Source of the DNA: Isotricha intestinalis
Lineage: Eukaryota > Ciliophora > Litostomatea > Vestibuliferida > Isotrichidae
Reading direction: 5' to 3'
DNA length: 53,830 nucleotides
NCBI GenBank assembly: GCA_023807065.1
Contig: JAJJLU010000398.1
Span: 1 to 53,830 of the forward strand
The notes beneath the pieces were generated by a model, which saw only the letters and a program-made list of their open reading frames with translations, was not told the DNA's origin and ran no database searches. How positions within the stretch are numbered: position 1 is the first letter of the stretch; each line of letters opens with the position of its first letter. Positions 1-8,886 of this stretch are shown here, piece after piece. The position numbers and the translations under genes are program-made.

Positions 1-20
1 CCCCAATCCCCAATCCCCAA
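1..20. repeat. Chromosome-end telomere repeat, CCCCAAT unit
   Basis: The window opens with two full CCCCAAT units plus CCCCAA, then runs directly into A+T-rich unique sequence. C-rich strand at a 5' end is the orientation expected of a left telomere. The 7-nt unit differs from the CCCCAA unit of Tetrahymena-type ciliates and the CCCCAAAA unit of spirotrichs. Only 20 bp are present, so the array is probably trimmed. No matching repeat lies at the right end, so the window is one end of a longer chromosome. Confidence 0.88.
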
Positions 21-150
21 AAAATTTCTGCAAATAAAAAAACTGAAAAAAATTAAAAATATTATAAAATGATTTAAAATCAATTTAATTTAAATAAAAT
101 TAATTAAATTAAAATATATTTTTTAAATAATATAAATTAAAAGTAAGATT

Positions 151-1818
151 TCAATTATTTTGCTTAATCAAAGATGTTAATGTTTCTATAAATTCGTTTA
201 AAATTGCAGTTCCATTATAATAAGTGTTTTTATCAATATCCATAGATAAAAAAGTTTTAAAAATCAATCCTTGAGTGATTTTATCTTCATTTTCTTCAGT
301 AATTTTAATAATTATATCAATAAATTTTTCAAAAACTTTTTGTTCTTCCTCATCACTGAAACAAGAAAAAGAAAATCCAATATTAGAAAAAATACAAGCA
401 ATAAATTGTATTAAAAACTTCATAAAAACATTACAACCAAAAGCTCCACAACCCCATTTTCCAGTTGAGCAAAAATCAAATTTATAATTTAAAATATCAT
501 TATTATTTCCTTGTAAGCCAGTTAAAAATTTAATTAACTCTCTTAAACTGTAAATAGGATTAATTTCAAAAGTATAATTATTATTATAATTAGGATAAGC
601 ATCAACAGCAATCATAAGTGATTTAAAAGAATTATTTTCATATGAATTATCAATATTATAACCTCCAAATTTTACTCTGGAACCATAACCTATTGATTTT
701 GAAATTATTTCAAAACCTGACATTGAAATAGATTGAATATTATTCATTCTTTTTACAAAAGCTCTTGCTATTAAAATTTCAGGACAAATTAATAATAATA
801 TTTCTTCTTGAACATTACCATAGTGCATACATCCTCCACCTAAATATGAATTTGCAAAATTTGTTATTATTGAATTTTTTTCATCCGTTATTGAATTTGT
901 ATGGATTTTTATTTGTGTTTTTAAATAATTTATAGTTATTTTTTCATTTTTATTTAAAAATACATTTTCGATTTCTTTTAAATATTTATTGTTATTTTTT
1001 TTTATTTCACTATACATTTTATTTACATTCAATTCTTTATTTAATTCATCACATAAAACATCATTATCAATATTTTTTTCTTCAAAACTCTTGTTATATA
1101 AAATTGGATTAAATTCATTTAAATATATTTTTAAAATACTATTTATTTCATTATTACAATCAATTTCAAATTCTTTTTTGAAATCATAGATTTCATTAAA
1201 ATTGTTATTATATTTTTTTAATTTCTCTAAAATACTTTCTTTTGATAACATAAAATTTGCATGATCTACTATTTTTAATTTTTTTGAAACTCCCATTCTA
1301 ATCCCAATTTTAATAAAATATCTTATTATAAATAAAAGTTTTTGAATAAAAATTCTATCATTGTTCATTAAATAATATTCAAAAGATAAATCTGGGAATT
1401 GATCATACCCCAAATTTTTTAATTCTTCTTTTCTTCCTTGATTAAAATTTCCAAACATATTTAAAAAAAAAGTTGCAAGAATTGAAGCACCTTCAAATTG
1501 AGTTAATTCTATAATTTCTTTAATATGATCAGTTAAAATTGGAATTTCTTTTTTTATTTCTTTTGATGATAAAGCCAATGATTGAATTATTGGTAAAGTA
1601 AATTCTAATATTGGTTCTTTTCCATATAATTCAATTAATTTTTTTATATTTGGAATTTTTTTATATTTTGAGTATAAACAAAATAATTCATTATAATCTT
1701 TTTCTGTATATTTTCTTTTTAATAATTCTTCTGCTTTTTCCCATTTATTTGAGTTCCAAATCCCTAAATAATATGATATATTATTTTTTGAAGTTTTATT
1801 ATTATTTTTTGGTTCCAT
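151..1818 (-). CDS. PARG: Poly(ADP-ribose) glycohydrolase
   Basis: This 555-aa protein hydrolyses the ribose-ribose bonds of poly(ADP-ribose), reversing PARP signalling, normally in nucleus or cytoplasm. The catalytic macrodomain signature is intact: a GGG at residues 327-329 and QEE at 337-339, matching the family GGG-X(6-8)-QEE with both catalytic glutamates. A second family block, TGKWGCGAFG (residues 452-461), matches the usual TGNWGCGAFGGD except that the last GD is CN. The N-terminal helical part (residues 60-200) matches the accessory domain position. A charged linker of about 110 residues (200-310) separates the two. It starts at ATG 1816-1818 and ends in TGA 151-153. It is the outermost gene, with only 130 bp between its stop and the telomere, and is read toward the centre-to-end direction. 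No intron is needed. Confidence 0.9.
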   Translation of the reverse strand: MEPKNNNKTSKNNISYYLGIWNSNKWEKAEELLKRKYTEKDYNELFCLYSKYKKIPNIKKLIELYGKEPILEFTLPIIQSLALSSKEIKKEIPILTDHIKEIIELTQFEGASILATFFLNMFGNFNQGRKEELKNLGYDQFPDLSFEYYLMNNDRIFIQKLLFIIRYFIKIGIRMGVSKKLKIVDHANFMLSKESILEKLKKYNNNFNEIYDFKKEFEIDCNNEINSILKIYLNEFNPILYNKSFEEKNIDNDVLCDELNKELNVNKMYSEIKKNNNKYLKEIENVFLNKNEKITINYLKTQIKIHTNSITDEKNSIITNFANSYLGGGCMHYGNVQEEILLLICPEILIARAFVKRMNNIQSISMSGFEIISKSIGYGSRVKFGGYNIDNSYENNSFKSLMIAVDAYPNYNNNYTFEINPIYSLRELIKFLTGLQGNNNDILNYKFDFCSTGKWGCGAFGCNVFMKFLIQFIACIFSNIGFSFSCFSDEEEQKVFEKFIDIIIKITEENEDKITQGLIFKTFLSMDIDKNTYYNGTAILNEFIETLTSLIKQNN

Positions 1819-2077
1819 ATTTTTATTATTTTTATTTTAATTTATTATCAATGAATTATAAATAATTTTATTTTATGAACAGATCCTTTAATATTTTATT
1901 TTACCTTTTTTTTATTTTGTCAAAATTATATGATAACCATACTTTAAATAATATAAAAAAATAATTAAAAATCATTAATTATACATTTAACATTGAAATC
2001 CTATATTTAAATATTTATGGTTCAAAAAATATAAATTAAATATTTATAATATTAGAATTTAATTCATTTTAAATAAT

Positions 2078-2989
2078 TTACAAAAATTTCGTATAAACAT
2101 CTATAAATGAATTTGAATTATCTTTTAAATTCGAATTTTCTTTTTTCTTATTTTCATCATTTCTTAAATAAACAAATACTTTTACAGTTTTCTGAAAATT
2201 AACAATTCTTTTTACATTTTTTTTTATATTTTTTAAAGAACTTTCAGAAGAAGTATCTGTTTTTTCACTAGTAATACTTCCTTCTTTTTCATCATTAATT
2301 TCATTATCAAAATCAAAATTTAATTTTCTTTTTAATTTTCCTATTACAAAAAATTTATTATTTAAAGTATTTTTAGGATTTATTTTTTCTCTTCTTTTTT
2401 TCTTATCATATAAACTTGCTTTTAATTTAATTTCTTTTTTTGATTCAATATCAATATGATGATTTAAATTTAAATCATCTTTCTCTATTTTTATTGGAGT
2501 TGATTTAAGTAAATTTTTTTCTTCTATATTTAAAACACTATTATTAGTATTTAAAATATATTTTTTTGGAGTCAAATTTTTAATGATTTTTTCTGATTTA
2601 CTTTTATTCAATTCAATATTTTTATTATCAATTGTATTATTTTCTTCAGTTAAAACTTTTGAATTTGAATTTTCAAATTTTAATAATTTTTTTTTAGGAA
2701 AAGAATCAGAACTATAATTTCTTTTAGTTTTATTATTTTTAGGAGAAGCATTATTTGCATTATTAGATAAATATGTTGAAGAAGAAATTTCATTTGATTC
2801 AATTTTATCAGGACAATTTTGTTTATGAATAGGAAATACATTTTTACTACTAATATGATTTGGATTATAAGGACATTGAAAGTAATATTTATTCAAATAT
2901 TTCTTATTTTTACATGATTTTAAATGTTCTTGAATATTTTTGACTTGAATACCACATAATAACGGACAAAATACGCTAAACATTGACAT
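2078..2989 (-). CDS. CHHC-type zinc-finger protein (U11-48K/GTSF-like fingers)
   Basis: This 303-aa protein has its only recognisable domain at the N-terminus. Residues 39, 45, 55 and 59 (C-x5-H-x9-H-x3-C, beginning CPYNPNH) form a CHHC zinc finger of the kind found in U11-48K, TRM13 and GTSF proteins, which bind RNA. A preceding degenerate finger uses C8, C12, H22 and C26, so a tandem pair is likely. The rest is Lys/Asn/Ser-rich, probably disordered, with basic clusters such as KKKRREK that could serve as nuclear localisation signals. Whether it acts in splicing, small-RNA silencing or tRNA modification cannot be told from the sequence. It ends in TAA, and frames beyond that stop are not coding-like. 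Confidence 0.7.
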   Translation of the reverse strand: MSMFSVFCPLLCGIQVKNIQEHLKSCKNKKYLNKYYFQCPYNPNHISSKNVFPIHKQNCPDKIESNEISSSTYLSNNANNASPKNNKTKRNYSSDSFPKKKLLKFENSNSKVLTEENNTIDNKNIELNKSKSEKIIKNLTPKKYILNTNNSVLNIEEKNLLKSTPIKIEKDDLNLNHHIDIESKKEIKLKASLYDKKKRREKINPKNTLNNKFFVIGKLKRKLNFDFDNEINDEKEGSITSEKTDTSSESSLKNIKKNVKRIVNFQKTVKVFVYLRNDENKKKENSNLKDNSNSFIDVYTKFL

Positions 2990-3391
2990 TTATTTAATTT
3001 TTTAAAATTTGATTTAAATTTTTTTATATTGAAATAAATGAATCAGAAAGCAAATAAGAAAATTTTGTTATTATTTAAAAACAAATTATTCATAAAAAAT
3101 ATAGAGTATATTATTATAATATTTTGTTAATCTCTCTATTTTTTCTTTTGTTTGATTGATAATAAAATGAATCTTTGAATAATTTCATGATTAAAAATGT
3201 TCATTAATTAACTAATGTATTAATTAAAATATGTTCAATAAATTATTCCAAATTTTTTCTTTCTTTTTTAATATTATTATTTTAAGAATTTTGTTTTTTG
3301 AAGAATTATTGAATTATTTTTCATTCATTATTAATATTCAATGGAAATTATTTTTTTTGAGTAATTAATTAAATGACACAAATAGAGAAAA
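2990..3391. other. Divergent intergenic region
   Basis: A+T-rich gap between the start of the CHHC finger gene (minus) and the start of the membrane protein gene (plus), so it should hold both promoters. No coding-like skew, RNA gene or repeat was seen. Confidence 0.5.
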
Positions 3392-4114
3392 ATGGAAAAA
3401 AAAATACTTATTTCATTTTTAATCAACATAATTATAATAATTTTAGCATTTACTTCATTAACTCCTGAAATAATTAAAAGTTTAAATAAAAATAATGTAT
3501 ATCAAAGCTTTTTTGGATTTTTCAGATTTTTTACAAATGATGGAAATATATATTCAACAATAGTTTCTTGTATTTTATTATCATATCAAATTACAGTACT
3601 GTTTTTTAACCTGAATTCCAATATTTTAAAAAATAATTATATATATTTATTATGCTTAGGTTCTTCAGTATCAGAAATTATTATTTTATTAGTAGTTTTA
3701 TTTTTATTATTACCTCATTTTGGTCTTCTAATTATTACTCCTTATGAAATGATTAATTTACACCTTTTAATTCCCATTTTAATAACTTTTAGATTTATAT
3801 TTTTAGATAAAAAACAAAATAATATTTCTATATTAAAATCATTATATGGAACTATTCCTATTTCAATATATGGATTCATTATTTTTTTCTTAGTTGTTTT
3901 TAAAGTTTTTACCAAAGAAAACAATAAAATTCCATATCCTTTCTTTGAAATATACACTAATCCATGGTATTTTTCTTTTTTATCAATTGGAGGAATTGTC
4001 AGTGCTACTTTTGGATTGTGTGTTTTATTAAATTATTTAAATGAAAAATTAAAGGATAAATTGTTTGGAAATGAAGTAATTAGATTAATTTCTGATGATA
4101 CTGATGATATATGA
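3392..4114 (+). CDS. Small multipass membrane protein, Pr6Pr/AIG1-like
   Basis: This 240-aa protein has about six hydrophobic segments: near residues 5-24, 52-72, 82-108, 120-137, 152-170 and 195-215. Three patches resemble the Pr6Pr / FAR-17a-AIG1 membrane family: FRFFTNDGN in the second-helix region, an HLLIPI-type segment, and IPYPFFEIYTNPW before the last helix. Those families are poorly characterised, and some AIG1 members are lipid hydrolases. The start is ATG 3392, and an upstream ATG at 3373 is out of frame. It ends in tandem TGA TGA codons. The gene is convergent with the RING gene that follows. Membrane location is clear; the family link is tentative. Confidence 0.65.
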   Translation: MEKKILISFLINIIIIILAFTSLTPEIIKSLNKNNVYQSFFGFFRFFTNDGNIYSTIVSCILLSYQITVLFFNLNSNILKNNYIYLLCLGSSVSEIIILLVVLFLLLPHFGLLIITPYEMINLHLLIPILITFRFIFLDKKQNNISILKSLYGTIPISIYGFIIFFLVVFKVFTKENNKIPYPFFEIYTNPWYFSFLSIGGIVSATFGLCVLLNYLNEKLKDKLFGNEVIRLISDDTDDI

Positions 4115-4607
4115 TGATTTAATTATTTTTAATATGATAAAATTAAATTATTCTATTTTTTAATTATAAAATTTTGTTTTTTCCCCAATTTCAAATTTAT
4201 ATTGATTATATATTTTATTTTTATATTAATTAAATCCAGAATTCTAATGAATTTAGAAAATATATTTTTCTTTATATGTTCAATATTAAACACATGTTTT
4301 CTTCTTTTTAAGTAATTAATTATTCATTCTAATGTTCATTTGATTTTTCCTTAAAAAATTTGAAATTTAAAAGAAAGTTTTACATTAAAACTTATTTTAA
4401 AAATTGTTGTAAAAGTAAAAATTCTAAATATAAATTTGTTTTTTTTCATTATTCAAAAATAAATAATATTGGTTAAAATTCAATTAAATTAAATTAAGTT
4501 AATATAACATGAATAATATAATGAAAATAATAAAATATCATTAACTTATTAAAAAAAAAATATTAAATAAAACATTTTTTTTTTAATCAATCTATTTTAT
4601 ATTTCAT
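4115..4607. other. Convergent intergenic region
   Basis: Between two 3' ends. A+T-rich, with no open frame of coding-like composition, no repeat and no structured RNA seen. Confidence 0.5.
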
Positions 4608-5645
4608 TTATTCTACATTGCTATCATCAACAATATTAAGTTTTTTCAAATCTTCTTCAGAAAAATAGTGTTTAATATTTTGGTTTAAATGTGTACAAGC
4701 ATCACAAATAGAATCAAATTTACAGATATTTTCATTAATAAAGAAATTATTATTTTTTTTTATTTTTTTTTTATATTTACAATAACAGACAAATTTTCCA
4801 TTAAAACATCTTGTTGCTCTTCCAGCACAATTAATTAAATTATAATGTTTTAATAAATGATATTGTTTATTTAATGTCATACAATTAGGACATAAACATA
4901 AACTTGGTTCACAATAATGAATCTCACAACCGCAATTAAAATTTGTTTTTTTTCCACAATAATATAAATGCATAAATTCATTTAACATTTTGTCTTCTGG
5001 AGGATTTATTTCAATTGTTTTTGATGAAATCACTTCATCTTGATTTATTTTTGTTGAAGTAAATTCAGAATCATTTTTTGCTCTTTCTAATAAATTTAAA
5101 AAAGGATATGCTTGACTTGAATTTTCAAAAGCTTTTCCTTCTTCTTTATTGTTATTTTGTTCTTTTTTTATTTTTTTATATATATCCTCTATTATTTTTC
5201 TTTCTTTTTTTAATTGAGAAATCTCTTTTTCAGATTTTTGAAAAAAATCTTCATTATTGTTTATTAAATTTAATTTTTCAATTAAAAATTCTTTATGGGT
5301 ATTTTCATCAAAATGATTGATAAATTTAAGCTCATTTTCAAAAATTCCATCACAAATTTTACATTTGATTTCTCTACAAAATATTTTATGTTCTTTTAAT
5401 TTTTGGATTGTAAATTCTTCATTACATTTTTCACATTTCTTCATCGTTATATTAATTAAATTATTTAATCCTTCATTTGGAACATATGAAAAAATAGGAT
5501 AAAGACAACTTGGACACTGATTTTTCTTTTCTCTAGAACCATCGGCACATCCTTTACAAAATGAATTTTGGCAGAAAATACATTTAACTGGATATTTAGG
5601 TGTTTCTTGGCATATTGGACAACTAAAAAACTTTTTTAATAACAT
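4608..5645 (-). CDS. RING/TRAF-like zinc-finger protein with Cys-rich C-terminal module
   Basis: This 345-aa protein is probably an E3 ubiquitin ligase. Residues 9-47 form an all-cysteine RING: C9-x2-C12, C22-x2-C25, C30-x2-C33, C44-x2-C47, so the usual RING histidine is replaced by Cys. Residues 71-117 hold a TRAF-type finger (CEKC, then H86 and C90, CKIC and later histidines). A Lys/Glu-rich coiled coil covers about 125-170. Residues 228-328 are a second Cys-rich module starting LYYCGKK, with a CEPSLCLCPNC core, the LINCAGR patch and CDACTHLN. This resembles the YCG...CGP.GC.C..C repeats common in ciliate RING proteins (recognised from memory of the family). It ends in TAA, with another stop (TGA) seven codons on. 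Confidence 0.75.
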   Translation of the reverse strand: MLLKKFFSCPICQETPKYPVKCIFCQNSFCKGCADGSREKKNQCPSCLYPIFSYVPNEGLNNLINITMKKCEKCNEEFTIQKLKEHKIFCREIKCKICDGIFENELKFINHFDENTHKEFLIEKLNLINNNEDFFQKSEKEISQLKKERKIIEDIYKKIKKEQNNNKEEGKAFENSSQAYPFLNLLERAKNDSEFTSTKINQDEVISSKTIEINPPEDKMLNEFMHLYYCGKKTNFNCGCEIHYCEPSLCLCPNCMTLNKQYHLLKHYNLINCAGRATRCFNGKFVCYCKYKKKIKKNNNFFINENICKFDSICDACTHLNQNIKHYFSEEDLKKLNIVDDSNVE

Positions 5646-6104
5646 TTTTTTTTAAATGATAAAAAGATAGTATATAAAATTAAATTAAATTTTTTTTTAA
5701 TGTTTGAAAGAGCGACAGACCTTTAATGATTATTTCATTATTTGGAGCTTTATTCTTTCTTTTTATTTTGCATATCTCATCTCTTTATATTTCATTGTCA
5801 TTTAAAAAACATAAAGTTTATTAATATGCTTTTATTTAGGTTATTAATATTTAAAAAAGATTAATTATTATATAAAACAAATTTTTTATGGTCATGTATT
5901 CTCAGAAAAAAATTTTTTGTTTACAAATTATTAATTTATAAATTTAATTAAAACAAAAAGAAAATAATTTAAAGTTAATTTTAATTTATTAAATATACAT
6001 CATATCCTCTAAAATTTATATTATTATTTAACAAGTAAATATTCAAAAATACACTTTATTTTTTCAAGATTATTTAGATTATAATATTCTTAAATTTTCC
6101 CAAA
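5646..6104. other. Intergenic region upstream of the RING gene
   Basis: Probable promoter region of the minus-strand RING gene and 3' flank of the MGC gene. A slightly less A+T-rich patch near 5700-5800 has minus-strand codon-like sequence, but it is interrupted by TAA and has no usable start. No RNA gene is recognised. Confidence 0.4.
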
Positions 6105-6221
6105 TTATATATTTTCGGATTGATCATTGTTTATTAATATTTCTTCTTTTTTTTGATTATTTTTCCTATTATCATCTGTGCTTTCATCTTGAATTAATTG
6201 ATTTATTTTATCTTCTTCAAT
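6105..6221 (-). other. Coding-like in-frame extension beyond the TGA of the MGC gene
   Basis: Immediately after the TGA at 6222-6224, the same frame stays open for 38 codons to a TAA at 6105-6107. The encoded stretch starts IEEDKINQLIQDESTDD and is rich in Glu, Asp, Asn and Lys, like the protein before it. Other 3' flanks in this window are T-rich with frequent stops. No GT...AG pair could splice the TGA out. It could be readthrough, a nonsense mutation, a sequencing error or a sense-read TGA. Confidence 0.5.
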
Positions 6222-6794
6222 TCAATTATCCATTAATTTAATATTATTTTTTATATTTAATTGAGAATTATCAGTTTTATTTTCATTTTTTGCATTATTA
6301 TTAATTAATTCATTAGAAATATCATTTTTTTTTTCTCCAGAATTATATTCTTTATCATTATCATCTTTTATATATTTTTTTTTTTCATAATCTCCTATTT
6401 TTATATTTTTATTTTCTTTTATATTTTTTCTATTAATATTTTTATTTTCTTCAGAAATTATAATTTCAACATTTTTATTTTCATTATCATTAATTATTTG
6501 ATTACCATTTTCACTGATAATATAATAATCACTATTATCATCTTTTTTATTTTCTTCACTTTCTTCATTATCTTCATTATTTGGGTCTTTAAACTTTATA
6601 AAATATAAACCTTTTAATCTTTGAATTTCTTCTGGTGGAATATAATTTGGAACTTCATTTCTTTGAAGTTTTTCTCCTGTTAATCGTTCATATAAATCAA
6701 AATATTTTTGTTTTTCTTCTTTTATTCCTAATCTTTTCATTTTTAATGTTAACATTCTTGATTCTATTCTTTCTTTTGCTGTAGTACAACCCAT
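6222..6794 (-). CDS. Acidic low-complexity protein with MGC acylation start
   Basis: This 190-aa protein of unknown function begins MGCTTAKERIES. Gly2-Cys3 suits N-myristoylation plus palmitoylation and so membrane attachment. Residues 1-65 look ordered and helical, with LTLKMKRLGIKEEKQKYFDLYERLTG followed by an IPPEEIQRLKGLYF segment. The remainder is Asn/Glu/Lys-rich and presumably disordered. The frame stops at TGA 6222-6224 but continues coding-like for 38 more codons (see 6105-6221), giving a possible 229-aa product. I recognise no catalytic motif. Confidence 0.7.
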   Translation of the reverse strand: MGCTTAKERIESRMLTLKMKRLGIKEEKQKYFDLYERLTGEKLQRNEVPNYIPPEEIQRLKGLYFIKFKDPNNEDNEESEENKKDDNSDYYIISENGNQIINDNENKNVEIIISEENKNINRKNIKENKNIKIGDYEKKKYIKDDNDKEYNSGEKKNDISNELINNNAKNENKTDNSQLNIKNNIKLMDN

Positions 6795-7629
6795 AAATTT
6801 AATTAAAAAAAATTAACTCAATTCATTTTATTTTTGATAATTTAAAATGTTAAAGATAAATCTTTTCTTTATTTTATAAAATCCTTTTTATAGACAATCA
6901 ATTTTAGTTAAACGTTTTATATATTTATTCGTCACCAAACGGAAAAAATATAGATAACATTTTATTTATGAATTTGATATGAGAGATAATATTTCCTGAT
7001 AATACTTTTGAAAAAAATTAAATATTAATAAATTTTTTATTAAGTATTTTCTTTATTCAAAATGTATAAAAAAATAAGTAAAAATTTTAAAAAGTAATTT
7101 TCTTTATAATAATATAAATGATAATCTGATAATTTTCAAATTAATATTTTTTAAACATTAATAATATAAAATAAACAATTATGGAATTGAAAATAATAAT
7201 AATTTTTTGGAAAAAGTATACTATTAAAGTTTAAGAATAAAAAAGTGTAAAAAAAAAAAAAATTTGTGAGATATTAAAAAATGGAAAAAAAATAGAACAA
7301 AAAAATACTTAATAAAAATAAACAATAATAACTTTAAAGATTAATCAAATAAGACAATTACAAAAGTAATATGCGAAATAATTTTTTTTAGAGCATAAGA
7401 AAAATTGATATTTATTTGATATGCTTTTCTTGTTAATGAAATGAAGAAAATATATTATTAAAAATAAATGATTATAACACTTGAAATTCGAAGTTTATTT
7501 CTCTCTTTTTTTAAAATACTTTATATTTATAATTTAAATATTAATATTATTTATGAAAATATTTCTTATTTTTAAGAGATATTTAAAATTAGTATTGTTT
7601 CTTTTATTTATTTCTTTTATTATATTTAT
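6795..7629. other. Long intergenic region
   Basis: About 835 bp of A+T-rich sequence between the MGC gene start and the MGN gene stop, both on the minus strand. It includes a 14-base A run near 7249. Only very short open frames occur. Nothing recognisable seen. Confidence 0.5.
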
Positions 7630-8373
7630 TTAATCTATGAAATCATATTTAAATCTCATTTTTTGTAAATCAGACTCTTCTATATTATCTTCTATTATTT
7701 TAATTAATTTGAAATATTTTTTATCAAAATCAGATTTGTTTTGGTTTAAAATTAAATTACATATATCATTTATATTATAAAAAGTTAACGTTCTAAATAA
7801 AGTTGATTTAAAATTGTTTACAAAATAATCAAAATCCTTTATAAAAGTACTATTAATTAAAATCTTAAAATTTGTTTTTATTATTTTTAATTTCTGAATA
7901 ATAAATTCATTTTTAACAAAATCTTCACTTAATTTTTTGTCTTTTTGAATTATGTGAGCGGTCCAATGTTTTTTATTAGGTTTTTTTTTTTTTTTATTTT
8001 CACCTTTTTGATTTAATGAATCCATAATAAAATCAATGACTTCAAAAAAACTATTCATTAATTTTTCTAAATTACAGTGTATTTGTAATAATTTATAAGT
8101 TATAATTTCTAAATTGAGACAATCATTAAATTTTTTTGAGAAAAATGTAATTTCATATAGTTTATTTGTTTTAAAGTAACTTAATATTTCAATCATACAA
8201 TTAATTTTAATAGATTTAAATTTTTTTTCTATATCACTTTGTTCGTCCTTTTTTTTGTCTTCACAAATGTTATTTTGTCTAAAAGAGTCTGATTCAATTG
8301 ATAAAGATTTATTATCACTTTGTACATTATCATCATATTTTAATATCGAAAACTTATCTTCTTTATTACCCAT
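7630..8373 (-). CDS. MGN-start protein with F-box-like segment, function unknown
   Basis: This 247-aa protein begins MGNKEDKFS, so N-myristoylation is possible but not certain. Residues 1-50 are polar and probably disordered. From about 52 to 92 a helical stretch (IKINCMIEILSYF then LYEITFFSKKFNDCL) has the spacing of an F-box: an I-x3-IL-x-YF helix followed by a bulky hydrophobic helix ending in Cys-Leu. The rest is helical, with a basic loop (KGENKKKKKPNKKHW) near 125-140. If the F-box reading is right it would recruit an SCF ubiquitin ligase; this is a weak inference. It ends in TAA. Confidence 0.6.
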   Translation of the reverse strand: MGNKEDKFSILKYDDNVQSDNKSLSIESDSFRQNNICEDKKKDEQSDIEKKFKSIKINCMIEILSYFKTNKLYEITFFSKKFNDCLNLEIITYKLLQIHCNLEKLMNSFFEVIDFIMDSLNQKGENKKKKKPNKKHWTAHIIQKDKKLSEDFVKNEFIIQKLKIIKTNFKILINSTFIKDFDYFVNNFKSTLFRTLTFYNINDICNLILNQNKSDFDKKYFKLIKIIEDNIEESDLQKMRFKYDFID

Positions 8374-8886
8374 TATTTATTTAATTGAAAATTTATAGAG
8401 GATTTTTTATTTATTTTTTTCTAATCTATTTTATAGATAAGAGTTAATTAAGCTATATAATAACATAAAGTATTTTCCTTTGTACAAATATTTAAATTAC
8501 TTTTTAGATAAATAAAAAAGATTATTATGAATTTTTTAATAGAAAGTAAAAGTCATTTATAAAGGTAAAAAAATATGATATCTTTGCAAATTGCAATTTT
8601 TATATTTTATTTCTTAGTTTTTTTCTATTTATTTTGCTATATTTTTCATGATAGATTCAACAAAAAGTAATTAGTATCAATTAAAGAATTAATTATTATA
8701 AAAATTTATATTAAATTCAATTTGTATTGAATTCTTATTTAAATTTATATAAAAATTAGAAAATGTTAACATTTATAAATAAAACATAAACTTCAAAAAC
8801 TGCAAAAATATAAATAACAAGAAAAAAAAATTATGAAATAAAAAAAAATAAAAATAAAAAATTTTACCTTGAAAAAAAATAAAAAT
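8374..8886. other. Intergenic region holding a possible microprotein
   Basis: Between the MGN gene start and the nitroreductase stop. Apart from the 31-codon plus-strand frame at 8575-8670 (listed separately) no coding-like sequence is seen. Confidence 0.45.
8575..8670 (+). CDS. Possible OST4-like single-span microprotein
   Basis: This 31-codon frame starts MISLQIAIF, continues as one hydrophobic helix of about 15 residues, and ends with a polar, basic tail HDRFNKK before TAA. The plan matches OST4, a 36-38 residue subunit of the oligosaccharyltransferase in the ER membrane. OST4 orthologues start MI, have a Gln/Leu-Ala-x-Phe patch before the membrane helix, and carry a His after it. It is a few residues shorter than typical OST4. 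T-rich intergenic DNA readily encodes chance hydrophobic peptides, so this is a candidate only. It is antisense to both neighbouring genes and independent of them. Confidence 0.3.
   Translation: MISLQIAIFIFYFLVFFYLFCYIFHDRFNKK

Noticed and set aside
5690..5800. Minus-strand exon upstream of the RING gene
   Set aside because: The codon-like stretch contains TAA, lacks an ATG, and the RING protein already starts naturally at MLLKKFFSCPIC.
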